From JBGSMX01 sp963790405 (lineage in GTDB: Bacteria; Actinomycetota; Coriobacteriia; Anaerosomatales; JAGXFU01), in the NCBI GenBank assembly GCA_963790405.1, contig CAWBOJ010000006.1:248001-312000 (forward strand): a stretch of 64,000 bases of DNA. The letters are read 5' to 3'. The position numbers and the translations under genes were made by a program. Within the stretch, counting starts at the first letter, position 1, and each line of letters starts with the position of its first letter. Positions 8,525 through 17,215 of the stretch are shown one piece after another. The notes beneath the pieces were generated by a model. It was not told the DNA's origin, did not search any database, and saw only the letters and a program-made list of their open reading frames with translations.

Positions 8525-9696
8525 ACGTATCCGTCATTCACGCGGTCTACCAGCGCTGCGACCTCGGCTCGTACTCGCTCGCTGATGCCAGGCAACGGCT
8601 GGTAGTCATCTTCGAGCAGCCCGGTCGGTGCTGGTTCGCCCGAAAGCGTTTCGGACTGGGTTCGCCACTCCTGGGGCAACGCTTTCGCAAGTTCCACGCC
8701 CAGGAGCGTGGCCAGCACCGAGGTCCAGGCTCGTGGCACGACCGAGTAGGTGCCGTAGCCGCCTCCGCCCGTGCAGCAGATGCGGCCATCGCAGATTGCG
8801 TCGGCGGCTTCGGCGAGGCCGGCAACCAGCTCGCGATGTCCCTCGAGCGTGAGGCCGAGGTGGGTGAGGGGGTCGGCGTGATGTGCGTCGGCACCACACT
8901 GCGCGACGATGACATCGGGTGCGAACTTCTCGAGCGCCGGCACGATGACCTGGTGCAGTACGAGGCGGTAGCAGGTGTCGTCGGCAAGCGGCGGCAACGG
9001 GACGTTGAGAGCGAAGCCACTGCCTGCTCCCGTGCCGCGCTCGACCACGCGACCGGTGCCGGGGAACAGGTAGCGGCCCGATTCGTGCACGGAGATCGTG
9101 AGCACGTCGGCACGCTCGTAGAACGCTTCTTGCACGCCGTCTCCATGGTGCGCGTCGATATCGACGTAGGCGACGCGCAGCCCGGGGTGGTCGCGCAGTG
9201 CCATCGCGATCGCGACGGCGGGGTCGTTGTAGACGCAGAAGCCGGCTGCGTGGTCGGCGTGCGCGTGATGCAGCCCTCCCGCAACGCTGAACGCGCGGCG
9301 CGCGTCGCCTTCGACCACGGCACGCAGACCGGCCCAGGTCGCGCCGCAGATTGCGGCAGCTGCCTCGTGCATGTTGTGGAACGCGGGAGTGTCGCCCTCT
9401 CCGATGCCGTGCTGTGATCGGTAGGAGTGCGGTTCGCGTGACGCCTCGACCACCGCGTCGACGTACGCGCGTTCGTGCACGAGTTCGAGATCGGCGCATC
9501 CGACGCCATCGGGTTCGACGACTTGCGCGGTGTGCGAAGCGCGTGGCGCGACGACCGCGCTCGAGGGTTCCTCGGCAAGCAGACCGTACGCGCGCATCAG
9601 CTCGACGGCGAGTGTGAAGCGCTGGGGCTTGAGCGGGTGCGTGGGCCCGAGGTCGTAGGCGGCAAGTGACTCGCCGTATGGGAAGAGCACCTTCAC
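8521..9696 (-). CDS. acuC: AcuC-like histone deacetylase family protein
   Basis: A 391-residue zinc-dependent deacylase of the class I/II HDAC fold. Key segments: GGLHHAHADHAAGFCVYNDP (catalytic His pair and substrate channel), YVDIDAHHGDGVQEAFY (Asp and His zinc ligands), ISVHESGRYLFPGTG, VIVAQCGADAHHADPL and the GGGGY near residue 310. AcuC proteins in other bacteria deacetylate acetyl-CoA synthetase, so this may tune acetate activation; that link is by family, not context. It is transcribed alone, divergently from the NifV-like gene across a 180-base gap. Confidence 0.9.
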   Translation of the reverse strand: MKVLFPYGESLAAYDLGPTHPLKPQRFTLAVELMRAYGLLAEEPSSAVVAPRASHTAQVVEPDGVGCADLELVHERAYVDAVVEASREPHSYRSQHGIGEGDTPAFHNMHEAAAAICGATWAGLRAVVEGDARRAFSVAGGLHHAHADHAAGFCVYNDPAVAIAMALRDHPGLRVAYVDIDAHHGDGVQEAFYERADVLTISVHESGRYLFPGTGRVVERGTGAGSGFALNVPLPPLADDTCYRLVLHQVIVPALEKFAPDVIVAQCGADAHHADPLTHLGLTLEGHRELVAGLAEAADAICDGRICCTGGGGYGTYSVVPRAWTSVLATLLGVELAKALPQEWRTQSETLSGEPAPTGLLEDDYQPLPGISERVRAEVAALVDRVNDGYV

Positions 9697-9876
9697 ATCG
9701 ACCTCCAGGCAACGCTGATTTCGCTACGTTTCTTCCCGAATACAGTCGCCTGTCGTAGAATACCCTTCTGCGCATGCGAATCGATGAGCCCGCCCCTCGT
9801 GCGCGCGGGCAGCGCAAACAAAGGCAATCAACGGGCCGCCGAGTGGCGGTCTTGTCTATCAGTTGGAGGTCGTAGG

Positions 9877-11068
9877 TTGGACAGCCACACGCCGGCGTAT
9901 CAGGTACCGTTCGATAGCGAGCTGGGCAAACATCCCATCAAGCTCGACGATACCACCCTGCGCGACGGCGAGCAGACCGCAGGTGTTGTGTTCGCGAACA
10001 AAGAGAAGATCCGCATCGCGAAGCTGCTCGACGAGATCGGCGTGCACCAGATCGAGGCCGGTATCCCCGCGATGGGCGGCGACGAACGCGACACGATCGA
10101 GGAGATCGCGCACCTGGGGCTCAAGGCCTCGGTGCTGGGCTGGAACCGCGCGACCATCGGCGACATCAAGCAGTCGATCGAATGTGGCGTGGACGCCGTA
10201 GCGATCTCGCTGGCGACCTCGGACATCCACATCGAGACCAAGCTCAAGAAGGACCGCGCGTGGGTGCTTGATTCGATCCGCGAGTCGGTTGCGTATGCCA
10301 AGAGCGAGGGCGTCTATGTCTCGGTAAATGCCGAGGACGCTTCGCGCACCGACATGGGTTTTCTGATCGAGTACGCCAACGCCGCCAAGGCCGAGGGCGC
10401 CGACCGCATCCGATTCTGCGACACGATCGGCGTGATGGAGCCATTCGGTCTCTACACCACGATCAAGAACCTGCGCGAGCACACGGGCCTCGAGGTCGAG
10501 ATGCACACGCACAACGACTTCGGCATGGCGGTGGCCAACGCGATAGCCGGCATTCGTGCCGGCGCCACCTGGGTGAACGTGACCGTGGCCGGCCTGGGCG
10601 AGCGAGCGGGCAACGCCGCACTCGAAGAGGTCGTCATGGCGCTCAAGTACGTCGAAGAGATCGATGATCGACGTGGACACGACGCGTTTCCGTGAGATCG
10701 CCGAGTACGTCATGCAGGCTGCCGGTAGGCAGATTCCGATCTGGAAATCGGTCATCGGCACGAACATGTTCGCGCACGAGAGCGGGATTCATGCCGATGG
10801 CGTGATCAAGAACCCCAAGACCTACGAGGTGTTCTCGCCCGACGAGGTCGGACTCGTGCGCCAGATCGTCATCGGCAAGCACTCTGGCTCCAAGTCCGTC
10901 GAGATGAAGTTCGCCGAGTACGGGATAGAACTGACGAAAGAAGAGTCGGTCGAGCTGCTGGCGCACGTGCGCACCATGGCCATCGAACTCAAGCGCAGTC
11001 TGTTCGACAAGGAACTTCTCTACATCTATAACGACTTCATACAGCACAAAACGAACGCTGCTCGGTAG
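9877..11068 (+). CDS. NifV-like synthase: homocitrate synthase or (Re)-citrate synthase (one frameshift)
   Basis: A DRE-TIM acyltransferase of about 395 residues that condenses acetyl-CoA with a 2-oxoacid. The TTG start at 9877 was chosen because GGAGGT lies 6 bases upstream and no better start exists. The N-terminus has [20 protein letters not shown], and the active-site region has EMHTHNDFGMAVANA and [20 protein letters not shown]. The chain shifts frame near 10660, then resumes with IDVDTTRFREIAEYV and FAHESGIHADGVIKNP. There is no LeuA regulatory domain, and it is closer to NifV than to the LeuA at 24950. With the aconitase-like and IDH-like genes downstream, (Re)-citrate synthase is the most coherent role; homocitrate synthase remains possible. 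Confidence 0.8.
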
Positions 11069-11104
11069 GCCGCGTTTTCGAAACGATCCGACTACCGCGA
11101 AAGG

Positions 11105-12378
11105 GTGATCACGATTCCCGGAAAGACAATCGCCGAGAAGATATTCTCGGCACACTCCGGTACCGATGCGCACGCCAGGCGACATAGTCATCGCCGATCT
11201 CGACTTCGTCATGGGCCAGGACGGCACGACGCCGCTGGCCATCCGTGCGTTGGACAACATGGGCGTCGAGAAGGTCTTCGACCCGGCCAAGGTCGCGGTG
11301 GTGATGGACCACAGTTCGCCCAGCCCGGTCGAGGGTGTGAGCGCGTTGCACACCATGATGCGCGAGTTCGGCAAGCGCACGGGCGTGAAGGTCTACGACG
11401 TCGGCGAAGGTGTGTGTCACCAGATCATCCCCGAGAAGGGCCATGTCGTGCCTGGTGACCTCATGGTCGGCTGCGACAGCCACACCTGCACCTACGGTGC
11501 GGTCAACGTCTTCTCCACGGGCGTCGGCTCGACCGATGGCGCCGCTGCCATGGCCGCGGGCAAGCTGTGGTTCAAGGTGCCCGACACGCATGAAGATCGT
11601 CTACGAGGGCGCGCTCCAGCCCGGTGTCTTCAGCAAGGATCTCGATCCTGTACCTCGCCGGCAAGATCGGCGTTGACGGTGCGACCTACATGGCGCTCGA
11701 GTTCAGCGGTCCGGCGATCGACGCGCTGTCGGTCGAGGCTCGCATGACGATGAGCAACATGGCGATCGAGGTCGGCGCGAAGGCGGGACTCATGGCTGCC
11801 GACGACAAGACGCTCGCGTGGTTCGAAGGTCGCGGCGACAAGACGCCCGCACCTGTCGATGCCCGATTCCGACGCCGATCTACGCCGAGGAGCTCACGAT
11901 CGACGCGACCACCGTGGGCCCGCAGATCGCCAAGCCGCACGCGGTGGGCAACGTCTCGCCGATCGAGGAGGTTGCAGGCACGCCGATCGCGCAGGGTGTG
12001 CTCGGCACGTGCACGAACGGACGGCTCGAGGATCTGCACATCGCGGCAGGCATCCTCAAGGGTCGCCACGTGCACCCTGACGTGCGCTTCATCGTGGCCC
12101 CGGCGTCTCGTCAGATCTACCTGGAGGCCATGAACGACGGCACGATCCAGACGCTCGTCGAGGCCGGCGCCGCAGTAGTCACGCCGGGCTGCGGCCCGTG
12201 CGTGGGCACGCACAACGGCGTGCCGAGCGATGGCGAGAACGTGATCTCGACGGCCAACCGCAACTTCAAGGGCCGCATGGGCAACAGCAACGCGTTCATC
12301 TACCTCGGCAGTCCCGCCACGGTGGCGGCGTCCGTGATCGAGGGCAAGATCACCGACCCGCGTCCGTACTTCGCATAG
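11105..12378 (+). CDS. Aconitase/isopropylmalate isomerase family large subunit (several frameshifts)
   Basis: A LeuC-like [4Fe-4S] dehydratase of about 420 residues, starting at GTG 11105 (MITIPGKTIAEKIFSAH). It must be read across at least four frame changes, near 11165, 11590, 11640 and 11865. Recognisable parts in order: [39 protein letters not shown] (first cluster Cys), GKIGVDGATYMALEF, GTCTNGRLEDLHIAAGILKG and TPGCGPCVGTHNG (two further cluster Cys). It pairs with the small subunit 32 bases downstream. Substrate could be citrate/isocitrate or homocitrate; the neighbouring IDH-like enzyme favours aconitase. A separate leuC lies at 26564, so this is a second, non-leucine copy. Confidence 0.8.
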
Positions 12379-12410
12379 GCGAGCCGAGAACAAGGCAGGA
12401 GCGAGGACAC

Positions 12411-12911
12411 ATGGAATTGACGGCCAAGGCCTTCAAATACGGTGACGATATCAACACCGACTACATCATCAGCGGCAAGCACAAGTTCAAGTCGGCGGAC
12501 ATGGAAGCGATGGCGGTACACGCCATGGAAGACCTCGACGCCGAGTACTACAAGAAAGTCCATCCCAGCGGCGGCTTTCTCGTTGCGGGCAAGAACTTCG
12601 GTATGGGGTCGAGTCGCGAGCAGGCGCCACTGGTGCTGATCCATTCGAACACCAAGGCGGTGCTCGCCAAGAGCTTCGCGCGCATCTTCTTCCGCAACGC
12701 CATCAACACCGGTCTACCGGTTATCGAGTGCGATACCGACCAGATCGATGGCGGCGACGAACTCGTCGTGGACATCGACGCGGGAGTCGTGCGCGATGTC
12801 ACGAAGGGCATCGAGATACCCTTCACTCCGCTGCCGCCGGTGATGGCCCAACTGCTGGCGGACGGTGGCTTGGTGGAACACTTCAAGAAGCACGGCGGGT
12901 TTGCACTCTAA
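12411..12911 (+). CDS. Aconitase/isopropylmalate isomerase family small subunit
   Basis: 166 residues, intact, ATG at 12411. It has the swivelling-domain fold: KYGDDINTDYIISGKHKFKS, then FGMGSSREQAPLVLIHSN and SFARIFFRNAINTGLPVIE. The loop after the TD motif reads GKHKFKS, whereas the leuD copy at 62054 reads ARYLNTS. This loop contacts substrate in the family, so the two small subunits probably serve different acids. It completes the large subunit immediately upstream. A strong hairpin follows the stop. Confidence 0.88.
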   Translation: MELTAKAFKYGDDINTDYIISGKHKFKSADMEAMAVHAMEDLDAEYYKKVHPSGGFLVAGKNFGMGSSREQAPLVLIHSNTKAVLAKSFARIFFRNAINTGLPVIECDTDQIDGGDELVVDIDAGVVRDVTKGIEIPFTPLPPVMAQLLADGGLVEHFKKHGGFAL

Positions 12912-12939
12912 GTCGAGCGATGTGCGATGGGCACGAAAG

Positions 12940-12963
12940 GCGCCGGCCCGTGGGGGCCGGCGC
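12940..12963 (+). terminator. Strong hairpin, probable terminator after the aconitase-like genes
   Basis: A perfect 10-bp GC-rich stem (12940-12949 with 12954-12963) with a 4-base loop, 28 bases after the small-subunit stop and before a convergent gene. No long T-run follows, only TTGATTT-like sequence, so a bidirectional or weak terminator is likely. Confidence 0.6.
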
Positions 12964-12996
12964 GCTTGGGACTTGATTTGCGACCGCGTGAGCGAT

Positions 12997-13416
12997 CTAC
13001 GCAGGTCCCGTTGACTCCTGCAGCTCGCAAACGTTCTGGGTTTGGGCAGCAAGCCAATACAGAGTACCGGAGAGGATCATCGGGCCGATGATGAGCACCA
13101 GCATAGCCCCCCATGCACCGGACTCCCAGCCTGCAATCACGCCCCAAATCGCAATGCCTACGGCACCCACGACGAGGAGCGCGGCGGCGAGCAGCTCGAA
13201 GTACAATCCGATCACGAACACGATGAGTGCGATGACGAGCGGGACGGCAGCGCTGGTTGCATATGCCATCGGGGATCGTGCGGTGTATCCCATCTCGGCA
13301 AACGCGCCGAAGACGGCTGCTCCAGTCACGACTACTCCGAGCAGAACGACACCGCGGGCGATAATGCGCTGAATGTTCATCCGGTCGTAGTTGCATGTCT
13401 TGACGAGAAGGTTCAC
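12997..13416 (-). CDS. Small four-helix integral membrane protein, unknown function
   Basis: 139 residues with four clear hydrophobic helices covering most of the chain (for example IIARGVVLLGVVVTGAAVF and LLAAALLVVGAVGIAIW). The GTG at 13416 was chosen over the ATG at 13380 because AAAGGAG precedes it at proper spacing. No motif or family is recognised. It sits alone on the minus strand between the aconitase-like genes and the HEAT gene and seems unrelated to them. Confidence 0.65.
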   Translation of the reverse strand: MNLLVKTCNYDRMNIQRIIARGVVLLGVVVTGAAVFGAFAEMGYTARSPMAYATSAAVPLVIALIVFVIGLYFELLAAALLVVGAVGIAIWGVIAGWESGAWGAMLVLIIGPMILSGTLYWLAAQTQNVCELQESTGPA

Positions 13417-13646
13417 TGCGACTCCTTTACACTCGACGGCATCCGCGTCAACGCAAGGCGATGAACGCGACTGTTATTCCATATCTTGCCTTACGGGGGA
13501 CTCGTCTAACGGGCATCGAACAAAGAGATGACTTGCATTGTCGATCGCAGGCTCGATAGCCGAGCCGGGCGCTACGGGTAAGATGTCTTGAGACAAGAGC
13601 GTACATACGGCAGAAATCGGGATAACGCCCGACCTAGGAGAACAGC

Positions 13647-14303
13647 ATGAGCAAGGAGAGGGCAGTAGTACTAGGAGAAGACAAGAAGAAGGTTGCCAAG
13701 CGGGCTGCCGAGGATCCGGCGTACTTCGCCAAGGTGCTGGGTGCCCTCAACGGCGAGGACCGCGCGCAGCGGGTGCGCGCGGCGCGAGCGATCCACGAGC
13801 TCGCTCTCCACACGCCGGAGATACTGCGACCGTGCGGTACCGAATTGGCTGAAGCCCTCGAGAAGCCAGAGGCGCAGACGCGCTGGGAGATACTTGGTGC
13901 CCTCGAGCAGATGGTCGCGGTTGACGCTCGCGTGTGCGACAAGGCGATCGCTGCCGCGACCGCTGCGTTGCACGATGAAGGTTCGGGTGTTGTTCGTCTG
14001 GCAGCGTTTCGAATGCTCGCCACCTACGGCGCGACGACATCCCATCGTTCAGACAGAGTCTGGCCCCTGCTCGACGAGGCAATCCGCGTCTACCACGGCG
14101 ACTCCGAGTTCGGCAACATGCTTTCGGGCGTGCACCGTTTGGTGCTGGGAGCCGCATCCGACGAGGTCAAGGTCGCTGCAGCCGATCGCTTGGAGTTCGA
14201 TTCGGAGCACACAAAGGGCATCATCGGGAAGCGTGCCAAGCGCATCGTTGCCTGTGCGCCCAAGTGGCGCAAGCGCAAGATACCTCTGCCTGAAGAGGTC
14301 TAG
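13647..14303 (+). CDS. HEAT-repeat-like helical protein
   Basis: 218 residues, ATG at 13647 with AGGAG 8 bases upstream. The chain is almost all helical with repeats of HEAT type: RAQRVRAARAIHELALHTPE, TRWEILGALEQMVAVD and SGVVRLAAFRMLATYG. The C-terminus is basic (KRIVACAPKWRKRKIPLPEE). There is no signal peptide or membrane segment. Such proteins usually act as protein-binding scaffolds. It lies 79 bases before the isocitrate-dehydrogenase-like gene in the same direction; whether it acts with that enzyme is unknown. Confidence 0.7.
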   Translation: MSKERAVVLGEDKKKVAKRAAEDPAYFAKVLGALNGEDRAQRVRAARAIHELALHTPEILRPCGTELAEALEKPEAQTRWEILGALEQMVAVDARVCDKAIAAATAALHDEGSGVVRLAAFRMLATYGATTSHRSDRVWPLLDEAIRVYHGDSEFGNMLSGVHRLVLGAASDEVKVAAADRLEFDSEHTKGIIGKRAKRIVACAPKWRKRKIPLPEEV

Positions 14304-14381
14304 GTCTGGCAGACATACGTATTCGTCCGCGGGCGCGCTGGCTGTTCGAGCCGCCTACGAACTCGAAAGGAATCTGTATAC

Positions 14382-15476
14382 GTGGCAATGCACACTGTGA
14401 CACTCATCCCTGGAGACGGAATCGGACCCGAGATCACCTCGGCGATGCGACGCGTGGTCGACGCCACTGGAGTCGACATAGCCTGGGAGATCGCCGACGC
14501 GGGCGAGCATGTGATGGCCGAGTTCGGCACTCCGCTACCCGATCACGTCGTCGAGTCGATTCGCAAAAACAAGGTCGCTATCAAAGGTCCGATCACCACG
14601 CCTGTCGGCACTGGTTTCCGCAGCGTGAACGTCGCCTTGCGCAAGACACTCGACCTCTACTCGTGTCTGCGCCCGTCTTTCTCGATAGAAGGCACCGGAG
14701 CGCGCTACGACAACGTCGATCTGGTAATCGTGCGTGAGAACACCGAGGACCTCTACGCCGGTATCGAGTTCGAAGAGGGTTCCGAGGGCGCCAAGCGGCT
14801 CATCGAGTTCGCGGAGACCGAGGGCGCGGGTACGATCCGTCCCGACTCGGGCATCTCGCTCAAGCCCATCTCGGTCACCTGCACGCGCCGCATCGTGAAG
14901 TTCGCGTTCGACTACGCGATCGCCAACGGGCGCAAGAAGGTCACCGCCGTGCACAAGGCGAACATCCTCAAGTACTCCGACGGCCTGTTTCTCAAGGTGG
15001 CCCGTGAGGTCGCCGAGGAGTACAAGGACTCGGGGATCGAGTTCGAAGACTACATCGTCGACGCCACGTGCATGCAGCTCGTGCTGCATCCCGAGTGGTG
15101 GGACGTGCTTGTGCTGCCGAACCTCTACGGCGATATCCTGAGCGATCTTGCCGCAGGTCTTATCGGCGGGCTCGGCATGGCGCCGGGCGCCAATATCGGC
15201 GAAGACTATGCGGTGTTCGAGCCGGTGCACGGTTCGGCGCCCAAGTACACCGGCAAGGACATGGCCAACCCCACCGCCGAGATACTCTCCTCAGTGCTCA
15301 TGCTCAATCACCTGGGCGAGAGAGAAGCGGCGGACCGCGTGCTTGCAGCGGTCAAGGCGGTTCTGGCCGCGGGCGAACACGTCACCTACGACATCAAGCG
15401 CACCAATACGGGCAGCACGGACGGCTGTGTAGGTACGCAGGCCTATGCAGATGCGCTGATCCAAGCGATGGGCTGA
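14382..15476 (+). CDS. NAD-dependent isocitrate dehydrogenase-like (isocitrate/isopropylmalate DH family)
   Basis: 364 residues, GTG start at 14382 after GAAAGGA. It is a beta-decarboxylating dehydrogenase: TLIPGDGIGPEITSAM; VRENTEDLYAGIEFEEG; the catalytic Lys segment VTAVHKANILKYSDGLFL; and NLYGDILSDLAAGLIGGLG for metal binding. The substrate loop reads GTGFRSVNVALRKTLDLY, with the Ser-x-Asn-x3-Arg pattern of isocitrate enzymes rather than the LeuB or homoisocitrate loops. The cofactor segment VHGSAPKYTGKDMANPTA fits NAD use. It would convert isocitrate to 2-oxoglutarate, completing the route begun at 9877. Confidence 0.82.
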   Translation: MAMHTVTLIPGDGIGPEITSAMRRVVDATGVDIAWEIADAGEHVMAEFGTPLPDHVVESIRKNKVAIKGPITTPVGTGFRSVNVALRKTLDLYSCLRPSFSIEGTGARYDNVDLVIVRENTEDLYAGIEFEEGSEGAKRLIEFAETEGAGTIRPDSGISLKPISVTCTRRIVKFAFDYAIANGRKKVTAVHKANILKYSDGLFLKVAREVAEEYKDSGIEFEDYIVDATCMQLVLHPEWWDVLVLPNLYGDILSDLAAGLIGGLGMAPGANIGEDYAVFEPVHGSAPKYTGKDMANPTAEILSSVLMLNHLGEREAADRVLAAVKAVLAAGEHVTYDIKRTNTGSTDGCVGTQAYADALIQAMG

Positions 15477-15494
15477 AAGGCCTGACATCGAGAA

Positions 15495-16742
15495 GTGGAC
15501 GGGAAGGTGCGGCGTGTGACGGAAGATCGCGTCGACATCCCCACATCGTTCTTGGAGCGCCTCGTCTCCGACAAGCGGCGGTTGGTCGCGGTCGTGGGCG
15601 GGGCGCTTGTTCTTGCCGCAGTTCTCGGCGCGCTGGTCGTGTGGGGAGTTGTGCGTTCAGGTGACGGGAGTCATGCGACGAGCCTGAGCGGTTTGGATCC
15701 GGTGGGCGAGGACGGTGGCGGTGTGTCGGGCGAGGGAGCGGACACGCCGGGTGGCGGAGAAGACCGCACCACGGATGCGGAAGATGCGGATGCGCCGGCG
15801 GGTGACAACTCGACAGCGGAGTCCGGCGATGGCGACTCCGAAGCGCCCGCCGACTTCGTGCGTGCCGCGCGTGTGGCCTACCGCATCGGCGATACCCTCT
15901 GGGCTTCCAACGAGGATGGCTCCTCGGCAGTAGAGATCGCGAAGAGTCGCACGGGGAGATTCGCGCTCTCGCCGGATGGCAGCGTGCTTGCGTGGATTGA
16001 CGGGCCTTCGCACACATTGCACCTGACCGATGTGGCCGCGAAGACCGATTCCGTTATCGGATCCGCCGAGGATATCCGGCCGTCATGGTCGCCGGACTCG
16101 CAGTACCTTGCGTATTCGGCACTTTCACCGACGCGGCTCGAGGCGCGTCGCGTGGGTCGGGACGGCCGCGATGACACGGTGCTGGGCGCGGGGCACGCGC
16201 CTGCGGTGTCGGGCGATGGCATGTCGGTCGCCTACATCGGCGCCGGCGCTCCGGGCGCAGCCGGTCCGGTGGTCGTGCGAGAGCTCGACGGTGTCTCGCG
16301 TACATTGGGCGACGTGCTCGCAACTGCTGTGGTGTTCGGGGGCGACGGCATCATCTACGCGGTGACAGCTACCACCCCCGAAAGCGAGCAGATCATGACC
16401 GCAGGTCTTGACGGCAGCAAGCCGCGAGAGCTGGTGGGGGCGGGCAGTCTCGGCCGTCCGGCGATGTACGCCGACCTCATGCTCTCGCCGTCGGGATCGT
16501 TCGTAGCGTACGCCGCTACCGGCGACGATGGGTTTTCTCGGGCATACGTGTGTCCGGTTGCCAAGGGATTGCCGGTTGCTCTGACGGTGCGACGCGACAC
16601 CTATCCGATGCGCTGGAGTGCGAGCGGATCGGTCCTGTTCTTCGTGGAGGGAAACGCCTTCCAAGGCGAGGCCACATCGCTTCTCAAGGTCGGGGCCGAT
16701 GGGCTCGGCAGAAGCGTCGTCGTCGAAGGCGCGGGGCTGTAG
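15495..16742 (+). CDS. Membrane-anchored TolB/WD40-like beta-propeller protein
   Basis: About 415 residues. Start choice is uncertain: GTG 15495 is used here, but GTG 15516 has a better GGGAAGG site. One membrane helix (LVAVVGGALVLAAVLGALVV) is followed by a long Gly/Glu/Asp/Ser-rich linker (residues about 65-115). A repetitive beta-rich domain then carries PD40-type motifs such as RFALSPDGSVLAWIDG, RPSWSPDSQYLAYSA and LMLSPSGSFVAYAAT. It probably lies outside the membrane on a flexible tether. The function is unknown. It comes 18 bases after the IDH-like stop and just before the T-box promoter. Confidence 0.72.
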   Translation: MDGKVRRVTEDRVDIPTSFLERLVSDKRRLVAVVGGALVLAAVLGALVVWGVVRSGDGSHATSLSGLDPVGEDGGGVSGEGADTPGGGEDRTTDAEDADAPAGDNSTAESGDGDSEAPADFVRAARVAYRIGDTLWASNEDGSSAVEIAKSRTGRFALSPDGSVLAWIDGPSHTLHLTDVAAKTDSVIGSAEDIRPSWSPDSQYLAYSALSPTRLEARRVGRDGRDDTVLGAGHAPAVSGDGMSVAYIGAGAPGAAGPVVVRELDGVSRTLGDVLATAVVFGGDGIIYAVTATTPESEQIMTAGLDGSKPRELVGAGSLGRPAMYADLMLSPSGSFVAYAATGDDGFSRAYVCPVAKGLPVALTVRRDTYPMRWSASGSVLFFVEGNAFQGEATSLLKVGADGLGRSVVVEGAGL

Positions 16743-16752
16743 CACTACGAGC

Positions 16753-16781
16753 TTGTCCGACCCCAGGTCAAGGCGTATACT
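16753..16781 (+). promoter_or_regulatory. Sigma-70-like promoter of the ilv-leu operon
   Basis: TTGTCC at 16753-16758 and TATACT at 16776-16781 with exactly 17 bases between them. This is the best vegetative promoter match seen in the window, and it lies about 40 bases before the T-box stem I begins. Confidence 0.75.
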
Positions 16782-16812
16782 CCCGACCTACAACCGAGAA
16801 TGCAATAGGGCG

Positions 16813-17087
16813 TTGACGGGGAGAAGTAGAGGCCAATCCTGGTCTCAGCGAGTCGGGGACTGGTGGAAGCCCGGCGCAGGATGTCTTGAAACTGTCCCCC
16901 GAGCCATTCGGTACAAAGGCGCGATCACCTGACCAATGCGGATGATCTTCGCGAGGAAACGCGCTGAGTAGACCGGATCGGTGGCATCCGTTACCTGCCG
17001 CAACGAGTGGACGCGCGAGTCATCTGCGCGTCAAGCGGGGTGGTACCGCGGGAGAACATGACTCTCGTCCCGGAAGTGGGGCGTGAG
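16813..17087 (+). promoter_or_regulatory. T-box riboswitch leader upstream of ilvD
   Basis: A tRNA-sensing leader. Stem I begins with GACGGGGAGAAGTAG. It has an upper stem (16836-16841 with 16877-16882), the AGCGAG bulge and the apical loop GGTGGAAGC. The T-box itself, AAGCGGGGTGGTACCGCGGG, spans 17033-17052. Its TGGT would pair with an uncharged tRNA ending ACCA. An antiterminator can form between this element and CTCTCGTCCC (17062-17071). The latter can instead pair with GGGGCGTGAG (17078-17087) as a terminator, but no T-run follows, so control could be transcriptional or translational. The specifier follows GAA at 16888-16890; the next triplet is ACT, with CTG and GTC in the adjacent registers. 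Confidence 0.85.
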
Positions 17088-17215
17088 CGTGCGTCCTGCG
17101 GCCTTCTGGTATCTGCGCCTCGTACCGAACGTCTCCCGCAGCAGTGCGGCAGGTGGACTCCTCGGCACATCTCGTGCGGCACAAGCGGATCGATCCGCGC
17201 GAGAAGGGTGACAGC

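Noticed and set aside
11105..12378. Treating the broken aconitase-like and leuC genes as pseudogenes
   Set aside because: All cluster cysteines and active-site motifs are kept in order across the frames, and neighbouring essential-type genes show the same breaks, so sequence error is the simpler explanation.
14382..15476. Reading the dehydrogenase as LeuB (3-isopropylmalate dehydrogenase)
   Set aside because: The substrate loop has the Ser/Asn/Arg isocitrate pattern and the gene lies with the aconitase-like unit, not with leuA/leuC. leuB is probably elsewhere in the genome.
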